Source: Candidatus Woesearchaeota archaeon (GTDB lineage Archaea > Nanobdellota > Nanobdellia > Woesearchaeales > UBA525). Taken from it: 18,646 nucleotides of DNA. The notes beneath the pieces are model-generated. The model did no database searches and was not told where the DNA came from. It was given only the letters and a program-made list of their open reading frames with translations. A program made the translations under genes and the position numbers. The DNA is taken from the NCBI GenBank assembly GCA_018221245.1, contig JAAOYH010000002.1, positions 1 to 18,646 of the forward strand, given 5' to 3'. Within the stretch, counting starts at the first letter, position 1, and the number at the start of each line of letters is the position of its first letter. This document shows, piece after piece, positions 7,347 to 15,500 of this stretch.

Positions 7347-9122
7347 ATGAGGCGCGGCCAGGGAAATATATGGGGTGTGATAGTTACGGCTGCGTTAGCA
7401 GTGCTCGTTCTTGTTTTAATTTCTTATTTTGTCCTCAATACAGGGAGAGGATTTTCGGAAACGATTTCCTGTGGGGAGACTGAAGGATCCATTTGTGTTT
7501 CTGCTACCAAGGGATGCGATGAAGATCAGGGATACGAAGCTTATCTAGCAGGTACTATAGCTTGTAAAGGTCGTCTGTGCTGTGTGAACAGCGAGATTAT
7601 ATCAGGTGGTGGAAATGATCCTGGAGGGAGTTCTGTGTCAAAATCCAAGACTTCTATCACTGTTAGGAAAGCATCTGGAGAGATAGTGAGACAGGGTGCG
7701 CCACTAACAGTGATTCCTGAGGAAGCGCAGAATCTAGAAATTTCTGGCAAATTGGGTTCGTATAAAGAAGGAGAAACTCAACACTTTACTAAATGGGGGG
7801 CAGAGCTTGCCACAGAAGGAAAAAATGGTCAGCTTATTTCAAGAACAGATATCGGGAGTACTAATGCTTACGAAGAAGTCAAAGAAGGAACTCCTTTCGT
7901 AGATATACGTCTGGTTGAATTGAGAAATGATATAGTTGGTGCTATGAAGGATAAAAAGGCCGATTCATCGTTTTCTTTGACTTTAAAGGACCTAAAGATA
8001 GATCCGAAATATCAAGATGAACTGATAAAATTCTCAATTACAATATATCCTGCTAATAGCGATGTATCTTCCTTGGAGCAAAGTATTGGTGCATTTGGAG
8101 ATGGTATGATTGAAAGATATTTCATTTATTTCAAGACTGAATATGCTGTCAGGTATGCTGGGTTGACTCAGACATGGGATCAGGAGAAGCACATCACTGC
8201 TGGATGTGAGTATAGGCAGTGTGAAAACATTTATTATGAGATTATACCTGAGAGTGAAACGGAATGTAAAGCTCGTGAGGCTAGCGATTTTCCCAGTGAC
8301 ACTAAATCTCTATCGCAAAACACTAAATGGTGCCTTGTAGACCATACAAAGAAGGATATGTCAAGCTCAAGCTCGGACTGTAAGGACACTCTACAAGAAT
8401 GCTTTGAATTAGTAGATGCTACATCTGGTGCTGGTTTCAACACTGCCCTTGAACAGGTCATGAGATATGTGGATCAATCCAACTATGATGAAGAGGATTA
8501 TTTGGCTGCCCTATACTCATTAAGTCAAGAGCAGACCAAACAGCAGGTGACTTGTGAGCCTAATGTTGAAGGAACACCTTCAAAATTCAAAGCAGATACA
8601 TTCGATTCTAAGTTACAAAGAGCGACATTCGATTTGAATCTTCCTTATATGATGAATAAGAATCTCTGTGTTTACGGGAAGGGTATTGATGATGATGCCA
8701 AAATTTATTCTGCAGGACCGCCTCAGCGAATCATGGTAGACCTCCAGGCACCAACAGCCAACATAGACTTCAGTCCATGGTCCCTGAACCTGAGGTTCAG
8801 TTGTCATGATGGAGCAACCTCTGAACCCCAACAAGGATCTGGCTGCACTGACAGGTATGCTGTCGCGTATATTACCAGAATAACTGACTTCATCCCTGCT
8901 CTGGTATCAGGTAAGAAATCCAACGCGATTGCGTGGTGCCCTGATCCTAAGACAGGTGCAGGATACTCATATGTATCTAGGGAAATGCCATATACAGGCA
9001 GAGACGTAAGAGTTTTATGCTTGAGAGTACAGGATAATGCTGGAAACGCAGGAGTTGCTATGACTACAGTCTATAATGCCTACGACGCATTCACGATATT
9101 GTTGGCGGAGGCGCTGGATTGA
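7347..9122 (+). CDS. Large prepilin-like protein with cysteine cap and Ig-like C-terminus (591 aa)
   Basis: Leader MRRGQGNIWGVIVTAALAVL with the R-G-Q junction; helix about 10-30. A cysteine cap follows (C42-x7-C50-x6-C57-x15-C73-x4-C78-C79), then a Gly/Ser linker (about 86-96). The central part (about 100-280) is beta-rich. Next comes a cysteine-containing segment (AGCEYRQCE, SDCKDTLQECF). The C-terminal 120 residues start DLQAPTANIDFSP and end with LRVQDNAGNAGVAMTTV, the D-x-A-G-N-x-G signature typical of Ig-like or fibronectin-like surface domains. It is probably a long extracellular subunit, perhaps displayed at the tip. Nine bases separate it from the upstream gene. The Ig-like call rests on motif resemblance only. 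Confidence 0.88.
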   Translation: MRRGQGNIWGVIVTAALAVLVLVLISYFVLNTGRGFSETISCGETEGSICVSATKGCDEDQGYEAYLAGTIACKGRLCCVNSEIISGGGNDPGGSSVSKSKTSITVRKASGEIVRQGAPLTVIPEEAQNLEISGKLGSYKEGETQHFTKWGAELATEGKNGQLISRTDIGSTNAYEEVKEGTPFVDIRLVELRNDIVGAMKDKKADSSFSLTLKDLKIDPKYQDELIKFSITIYPANSDVSSLEQSIGAFGDGMIERYFIYFKTEYAVRYAGLTQTWDQEKHITAGCEYRQCENIYYEIIPESETECKAREASDFPSDTKSLSQNTKWCLVDHTKKDMSSSSSDCKDTLQECFELVDATSGAGFNTALEQVMRYVDQSNYDEEDYLAALYSLSQEQTKQQVTCEPNVEGTPSKFKADTFDSKLQRATFDLNLPYMMNKNLCVYGKGIDDDAKIYSAGPPQRIMVDLQAPTANIDFSPWSLNLRFSCHDGATSEPQQGSGCTDRYAVAYITRITDFIPALVSGKKSNAIAWCPDPKTGAGYSYVSREMPYTGRDVRVLCLRVQDNAGNAGVAMTTVYNAYDAFTILLAEALD

Positions 9123-9643
9123 GAAAAGGAAATATGGGCCTGGAAAGAGTTGTTGGTTTAGTGATAAGTGTAGTAATTTTGTTAGTTGTCATTATAGCCC
9201 TAATGAATGTCTTCGATTTGTTTGGCAAAGATAACGAAGAACGTCAATCATGTGCTGTTATGGGTGCCATTTATCCAGGAATTAAGGGTGAGTGTTTCGC
9301 ATTTAGAGAGTGCGTCGACGAAGAAGGAACTTTCCCTAAAGGAGAAGGAGGCGGATATTGGCAGCATCTAGGTAAGTTCGGGTGTCCTATGGCGGATGAT
9401 GTAGAAAAGGCAACTGAAGAATTCAAGTATTGTTGTGCTCTCGTTGCCCCTGGCACATTCTTTGGTTCTGGTGCAGTACTAAAATGCGATAGAAATGATC
9501 CTGATTATGAGGTTTGCCACAATATTCCATCTGACGACGAAGGTGAATGGTTCACATCCGATGGGTCTACGTGCTATCAGTGCACTTTTTCTGGAGGAAT
9601 GTGTGAAAAAACAGATGTGGACAAGTCCAACTGTGAGGGATGA
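9119..9643 (+). CDS. Prepilin-like protein with C-C-C-C-CC domain, TTG start (174 aa)
   Basis: The start is TTG at 9119, overlapping the upstream TGA (TTGA), and it gives MRKGNMGLERVVGLVISVVI, which fits the cluster's leaders exactly. The helix covers about 11-30. The cysteine cap is a more open version of the domain in the two upstream genes: C45-x13-C59-x5-C65-x23-C89-x15-C105-C106. The C-terminus has a second cysteine cluster (CYQCTFSGGMCEKTD). The next gene ends with a similar CYRC motif, suggesting a shared fold or partner. Coupled on both sides. Confidence 0.87.
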   Translation: MRKGNMGLERVVGLVISVVILLVVIIALMNVFDLFGKDNEERQSCAVMGAIYPGIKGECFAFRECVDEEGTFPKGEGGGYWQHLGKFGCPMADDVEKATEEFKYCCALVAPGTFFGSGAVLKCDRNDPDYEVCHNIPSDDEGEWFTSDGSTCYQCTFSGGMCEKTDVDKSNCEG

Positions 9644-10479
9644 TGGACCGTAGCGGAGAGGGAATCTCTTTAGGCATGCGCAACATTGTTCTTCTGATAA
9701 TTTCTGCGATAATATTAGGTATCATAATTTTGATGTCTATTGCGCTGATAAGCTTGTTTGGCGATCAGCACGAGGAAAGTTATAGGGCCCGCCGCAACAT
9801 GCATCTGTTAGCAGATAGAATAGAATCGACGATTAAGTATGGATTGGAGCCGCCAGAAGCTTCGGTTGTGCTAGATATGCCTCCGGGTTATAACATAGTT
9901 ATGTATTCATACAATGGCGCGGTACATGGCGATGATAAAGACATGTTTTCAGATATAGATATGGGTGATAAACCTCAACAATGTAAATCAAGATTTTTTG
10001 CAGATTCTGTTTGTTTATGTGTGGTGGATGGGGCAAATAGGCATCACGCTGACAAATATGCTTTGTCTGATGTAGTTGGATGTAGAAAACTTAGTGGTGC
10101 TAAGGAGATTCAGTTTAATTCTGGAACGACTAAGGCAACTATCCAAGAAGGAGTAGATAATTATTTCATAGATATTAAGGGAACTGCTGTGACCATTTCT
10201 TTGGATCCAATCAATAGGCCTTGGGAAGTTGGGAAAGGAAATATGGATTGCTCTCAACAAATGACTGTGCGAGGGGATCCTATTGAATATGCTGAGAAAG
10301 TCAAGGACTACTGCCATGGAAAGCCAATGGTAAGAGAAGAATATATTGGAACAGGGATTAGTGTCGGAGGAATCTATTTTTGTTATAGGTGTTATCAATT
10401 AGATAAAAAAGGCACGTGTAAATTGGATACCTATGATGATCCGGTGGCTCCAGTCGCTTTCGATTATTATTGCCCATAA
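9640..10479 (+). CDS. Prepilin-like membrane protein with CYRC tail (279 aa)
   Basis: The start ATG at 9640 overlaps the preceding stop (ATGA); a second ATG follows immediately. The N-terminus MMDRSGEGISLGMRNIVLLI has serine rather than K/R before the glycine, so cleavage is uncertain. The helix is about 15-40. A basic amphipathic stretch follows (SYRARRNMHLLADRIESTIK), then a domain containing CLCVVDG, and a C-terminal YFCYRCYQLDKKGTCKLD. That last segment matches the C-Y-x-C-x7-C tail of the upstream gene. It is the last gene of the second transcription unit. No enzyme motif is visible. Confidence 0.87.
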   Translation: MMDRSGEGISLGMRNIVLLIISAIILGIIILMSIALISLFGDQHEESYRARRNMHLLADRIESTIKYGLEPPEASVVLDMPPGYNIVMYSYNGAVHGDDKDMFSDIDMGDKPQQCKSRFFADSVCLCVVDGANRHHADKYALSDVVGCRKLSGAKEIQFNSGTTKATIQEGVDNYFIDIKGTAVTISLDPINRPWEVGKGNMDCSQQMTVRGDPIEYAEKVKDYCHGKPMVREEYIGTGISVGGIYFCYRCYQLDKKGTCKLDTYDDPVAPVAFDYYCP

Positions 10480-10563
10480 GTATCAGAACTTCATACAGAG
10501 GAGTAGAGTAGCCTGCAGAAATGAAGCCAGGGTGAGCTATATCGGGTTCAACAAGTAACAACA

Positions 10564-10571
10564 TTTATATT
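10564..10571 (+). promoter_or_regulatory. TATA box for a probable leaderless transcript
   Basis: TTTATATT lies in the 114-base gap between 10479 and 10594. Its centre is about 27 bases before the GTG start, so the mRNA should begin at or within a few bases of the start codon. Apart from this box I see nothing else convincing in the gap; no clear BRE or terminator. Confidence 0.6.
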
Positions 10572-10593
10572 CTCTCACGTCGAGAATTAGCAT

Positions 10594-11448
10594 GTGGTCG
10601 GGAGGAAAGGTGAGGAGTCTTTAGTATTAGAGACTATCATCAGCCTGGCCTTCTTTATGCTTTTTGGAGTCACAGCCTTCCTGTTTATCAGTGGCAACGC
10701 CAACAGCGAAGGCTTTTTCTCAAAATTTCTAGCTGCAGAAACATCAACAATAGCAGAACTGGCCAACGCGGGCCAAGGAGACGTCACACTAACTTATGAC
10801 AACATCAAGAAAAAACATGAGTATAGATTCCAGCTATACGATGGCAAGGTTGAGGTGGGCCCAGATGCGGACGTGAAAACTTGGATTCCTTTCAACACTA
10901 GATATTACGGCAAGTCGGGAGACTACAGGAGAGAACTCGTACTTCACAACCCGAAATTCCTAATCTTCAAGACAGTAGGAGACTCATTTGCTATCATGGA
11001 TGCTATGTACTCCATATCTGACTGTCCTCACGTCAGCACGAAGCTTGTAACCGTTAACGAAGCAAAGATTTTCCTGAAACTAGAAGGCGACGTGACCGCA
11101 TCCGAGAGGGATCAGATAAAGAAGGAGTTCAAGAAGATGGTGGACATAATCAATCTACCATTAGCAAAATCAGAAGACGAAGCGACAATTCTCATAGAGT
11201 TGCACAGAAGAACAGGATCTAACTCCTTGGCGATAGCACCAACTACAGAGGATGGTAGAAGCATAGCCTGCCTGTTCCATAGAGAGCTTCAAGAGAGATC
11301 TAACGAGGAGTTCAAGCTAAACACACCATCAAGGACATCGGCAAAAAGAATAGAAATCCGGATGACTCTAAGCACCGACAGCCAGACGCAACTGACCGCT
11401 AACCAGATAGGAATATCTCTTGGAGTGGCGATAGGGAGGTACTACTGA
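10594..11448 (+). CDS. Prepilin-like membrane protein, GTG start (284 aa)
   Basis: The GTG at 10594 gives MVGRKGEESLVLETIISLAF, with the K-G-E junction and a Glu in the helix region (LETII), as in class III pilins. The overlapping ATG at 10592 is in another frame and stops after ten codons. The helix is about 10-33. The exterior part has beta strands (LTYDNIKKKHEYRFQLYDGK), only two cysteines, and a C-terminal domain with ILIELHRR, CLFHRELQE and GISLGVAIGRYY. That last pattern recalls the second half of amidase_3-type hydrolases, but no zinc site is evident, so I do not name it. First gene of the unit that ends in the three-domain hydrolase-like protein. Confidence 0.86.
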   Translation: MVGRKGEESLVLETIISLAFFMLFGVTAFLFISGNANSEGFFSKFLAAETSTIAELANAGQGDVTLTYDNIKKKHEYRFQLYDGKVEVGPDADVKTWIPFNTRYYGKSGDYRRELVLHNPKFLIFKTVGDSFAIMDAMYSISDCPHVSTKLVTVNEAKIFLKLEGDVTASERDQIKKEFKKMVDIINLPLAKSEDEATILIELHRRTGSNSLAIAPTTEDGRSIACLFHRELQERSNEEFKLNTPSRTSAKRIEIRMTLSTDSQTQLTANQIGISLGVAIGRYY

Positions 11449-11957
11449 TGCGCAAAGGACAGGCAGAGTTCCTAGACTGGTTCCCCCGACTTATGCTGAT
11501 GATGGTAGCGATTATAATCATAGTATTCCTTGTCAGGTTCTTCACGGATCGAGACCTCCAAGACCAAGAAGTACATACTGCAGCAATAATGTACAGAATA
11601 TACTACGATGACATTATCATGTACTCAGACCCTCTCACAAAAAGAGTCTATCCTGGAATAATAGATCTCGACAAGTGGGACAGGTTCAGAGCCAACGACA
11701 TATTTGTTCAAGATACTGTGTTTGCGAGGGCAGGGGCTAAACTAGAAATTATCGATGATGGGGGCTGTGGCTCCCGCTTCAAGGAACAGTACATCTTCAA
11801 GGAGACTTTTGACAAGATATACTCTCTAGCGAGAGCTGGTGTGATAGGTAGACAGAGTGGAACGATACTGGAAGAGACCTGGCCTGTTACGTACAAGCGA
11901 GGAGATAGAGAGTGCGCAGGCATAATGAAGGTTATAGTGGTGGTGCAGAATGCATGA
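11448..11957 (+). CDS. Prepilin-like membrane protein (169 aa)
   Basis: TGATG arrangement: the start shares one base with the preceding stop. The leader MRKGQAEFLDWFPRLMLMMV has K-G-Q and a Glu-like position in the helix region; the helix is about 14-32. The mature part contains AAIMYRIYYDDIIMYSDP, TKRVYPGIIDLDKWDRF, and two cysteines (GGCGS and RECAG) that could pair. It resembles pilin-like proteins I associate with DPANN archaea, but I cannot verify this. It is coupled to the downstream gene by an ATGA overlap. Confidence 0.88.
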   Translation: MRKGQAEFLDWFPRLMLMMVAIIIIVFLVRFFTDRDLQDQEVHTAAIMYRIYYDDIIMYSDPLTKRVYPGIIDLDKWDRFRANDIFVQDTVFARAGAKLEIIDDGGCGSRFKEQYIFKETFDKIYSLARAGVIGRQSGTILEETWPVTYKRGDRECAGIMKVIVVVQNA

Positions 11958-12532
11958 ATAGACGTGGAGATTGGATTCAGATATTCCTCATACTCTTCTT
12001 CGTACTGCTATGCATGATAGCGTTCCTTATGCTGATGATAGAGAAGGATGCGTTTGAGCCTGTATCAAGCAATTTAGTTCAGGACCTGAGAGATCAGAAC
12101 GGTGAAACGATGCTTCTAGGGTTACTAAGACAACCATTCTCTGACGTGGATATTGACGGAGATGGTCGTCCTGATACAGCAACATTAGCCGACGCCCTTG
12201 CCATGAACAAGGATGAGAGATACTCTGATGAGATCAAGAAACACATCGAGAAATACCTGGGCCAGAAGGGAGTGAATGAATATAACATATGGATAGATTA
12301 TCCCGCAGGTTATGAGGACACAAAATGGACATCCTCACAAGATGAACTACCAATCAAGTTGAACTGGGATATTATTAAGGGTCAAGAGATCGATAGAGAC
12401 GGATATCTTTTGCCTGTGATAAGAGTTATAACTCCAGGTCAAGGAGGCAATATCAACATCATTCTGTATATCGAAAGTCACGAAGAACTAATTCATATTC
12501 ACAAAGGAGAGAAACCGAGGGTGGCAAGATGA
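11954..12532 (+). CDS. Prepilin-like protein with a calcium-loop motif (192 aa)
   Basis: I chose the ATG at 11954 because it gives MNRRGDWIQIFLILFFVLLC with the R-G-D junction and an ATGA overlap. A longer frame back to a GTG at 11912 would lie within the upstream gene and spoil the short leader. The helix is about 8-28. The exterior has an acidic loop SDVDIDGDGRPDTATLADAL (about 63-82) whose D66-x-D68-x-D70-G-x-x-D74 spacing fits a calcium-binding loop of the EF-hand or dockerin type. The remainder is beta-rich, ending IHKGEKPRVAR. It probably works directly with the next, much larger gene, to which it is coupled. Confidence 0.87.
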   Translation: MNRRGDWIQIFLILFFVLLCMIAFLMLMIEKDAFEPVSSNLVQDLRDQNGETMLLGLLRQPFSDVDIDGDGRPDTATLADALAMNKDERYSDEIKKHIEKYLGQKGVNEYNIWIDYPAGYEDTKWTSSQDELPIKLNWDIIKGQEIDRDGYLLPVIRVITPGQGGNINIILYIESHEELIHIHKGEKPRVAR

Positions 12533-15500
12533 ACAAGAAAGGAGATGTCTTCATGTTGGGTCTCGACATACTCTTCTTTGTAGCGATAGTCCTGATATTC
12601 GCAATCATCGTCGGAGAGTTTAAGATGGAGAACCCTGATGAACCTTTAGGGAGCCGGCAGATAGCACTTCTACATACTTATGCGCTCAGCGAAGAAATGC
12701 TTCACTACATAGACGTCTCTGCCAGGTTCGCAGCATACGAAGCGCTGGAGCGCATGTTCAAGAACGCAGGGGTTAGCCTAGTAGATTCGGAATGTGGTAC
12801 ATACGCAACGTACCAGAGCTGGACATCACTAGGAAAAAGATGTTTCCCGACAGAAGAGGATATCCGGACAACATACCAGAACGAGATAGCTAAAGCGCTG
12901 AGAGCCCGACTCAACTATCCTGGAATGCCCAGAAATATAGATTATGATATTACTGCGGAACGTGACAATCAAATTCTCAAAATCATAGGTCTCACAGAAG
13001 ATGAGATAACCTTGCCGATAGCTTATGCACAGGACGACCATCAAGTATCATTAGATGCAGAGCTTGCGAGAGCGTCTGGTGTGCAGGGATCTCTTTACAG
13101 TTTTTCCGTAGATTCTAACATAAAAGGAGTCCAACTCAAGCCTTCCCCCAACAAGCGACCCCGACTCGGCCCGACCACAAATATCGTCATAACGACGACC
13201 GGGACGGGGTCAGCAGGGGAGGCGATAAATGCGTATCAGCAAGGCCTTACCAGTGTGCACTACGTGATAGACCAGCAAGGAATAATCACACAGCTAGTGC
13301 CAGAGGACCAGAGAGCGAATGCGTTCGCAGATTGTGTAGACAGAGATGGAAACCAAGTTTGTACCAAAGAAGACCCTGATGATGGGGCTATTGTAATAGC
13401 GCTGGTCAACTCAGGAGTTATCAGAGAGCCTGTAAAAGACCAGTGCGAGGAAGGTGTTAAATTGGCGCCATTCCAGTGGTGCAGGACGGATCCATTTTCA
13501 GGTCAATGTCCGAATATAGATTACAGAGCAGAGCACTGCTGGGATTCATACCCTGCAAACCAAAGGACTGCACTCAAGTTCCTAACTGTGGATATAGCCA
13601 AGAGGCAAGGAATACAACCCAGTCCAAATACAATATTCTACGAAGAACACTTCCACTACGAAAAAATTATGCCTGGTCCTGCTCTTGCAGAGCTAGATAG
13701 AAGTCCTAAGGACTGGTACAACGATATCTTCATGAAAGACATGATTAAGTGGACTAATGATCCGAATTTTGTACCGGGAAAAGAAGGTAGTGGTGGAGAC
13801 ACAATCAACAACCTGAACACACAGGGCACGGGAATGACTATATCCTTGCCTGTGAGAGATCCGCGAGTGACATCATGCTACGGTGATAGGAAGATAATGA
13901 AACAGGGAAAACTGGAAGATGATTTCCACGATGGCCTGGACTTTGGAGGAAAACAAGACGTTTTCCCAATAGCTAGCGGCACGGTCGTTAGAGCCTGTAA
14001 AGACGTTAGTTCCTGTGGCGACTTGGGAAAACATGTATTCATAAGACATGATCAAGGATTATACAGCAAGTACAGTCATATGTCTCAGATTGATGTGAAC
14101 CAGAACGACATAGTCACTCCGAACAAGAGGATAGGTATTACTGGTAACACAGGCAGCTCATCAGCAACCCACCTGGACATAAAGATATACGAGAGCATTG
14201 AAGACTCGAACAAAAGAGAAGGAGGATCTAATCCTCTGTGTTTCTTTTCCTCTGACCAATTATCGCAGCTGGAGAAAGATGACCAGGCAGAAAGCTGTCT
14301 TGAAGAGGTGGATGCAGCCAACAAATTCACACGTTCGAGCCCACAACTGCAAGAAGATTGCGAGGGAATAGAGCCACTATTCTCTGCGCCACCATGTGGA
14401 TTCATTTCGATGACTTCTAGCAATGAAGATCTAGAGATTACCCGTGGAAGACTAACTGATTTAGGGCTCGTGGGACAATTACAAAAAGAGTCCGACAAAA
14501 ATGGTTTGGATTGGAGATTAGTTCTTTCTCTAATTGCCAAAGAAAGCGTTGGAGAGCCTACAATAGTTAATAGTGCAGGATATGCAGGGTTAGGTCAGAT
14601 AGGCGTCCCTGCTTGTACTGATTTGGTGAGATGGGGGACTTGGGACACAAATTGTAACAAGGAATGTGAATGTTCAGGCACAAACACTTTTTGTTATGCA
14701 ATATCACTAGAAGGATGTGAAGGTGACCCCCGAATAGATCCTGTGAAAAGTATCAAAGGAATACCTGTATACCTGAAGAACCAAATAGATCAATTCAGCG
14801 GACCAGACGCCACAAGGTTTGGTCTAGCATCATACAATGCAGGAGCAGGAAACATAAAAAAGGCAATGAATGATGCAAAATCATCTCCGAAGCACAACCC
14901 CACTTGGGAAGAGACCATTCCATTCCTGAAAAGTTACATGACTGTCGACAAGTTTGACGAAGTCACGAATTACGTCAGTGAAATAAGTGAAATATGCATA
15001 GCCCAAGGGTGTTCAATAGGCACAGCATATACAGCATCATCCTGTGCAGGTGTTAAAGGAAAAGTAAAGCAGTACGGCACATACTCTTTCAGGCCCAGTT
15101 TCTCGACGGAAGTCACAGATTCACTAGTGTATCTAGAAGCGACAGTAAAGTGCGCAGAAGACATATACAAAAGATGCAATGGCAAAGGTGTTGGGGCTGA
15201 AGAAGATACCAGAGAATGTCTCAGAAGAAATCTGTTGGTTTGTAACAATGCAGGCATAGAAGTTACAGCCTGCGAGGACCCTTCAGGAGAATCCGCGATG
15301 AACCTACAGAGGTTTGTCCAGGACTGCCGAGATAACAAGCAATCAGATTGCATATGTAGCGGTGACTTCAAACTAACAGCTGATGAGATGCGTGTAAGGC
15401 CCAGAGGAGAGACTTTGTACATTATGGTAGACGGAAATCCAGTAGGGGACTGGGTGAATCAGTGGGCAACTAGATATGCTGAAACCCCTGAAGATGATGT

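Noticed and set aside
10592..10624. ATG start two bases before the GTG
   Set aside because: This frame stops after ten codons, while the GTG frame gives a full-length protein with the cluster's leader.
11100..11448. Amidase_3-type hydrolase in the 284-residue protein
   Set aside because: ILIELHRR and the C-terminal GVAIGRYY recall that fold, but no set of zinc-binding His/Glu residues is evident.
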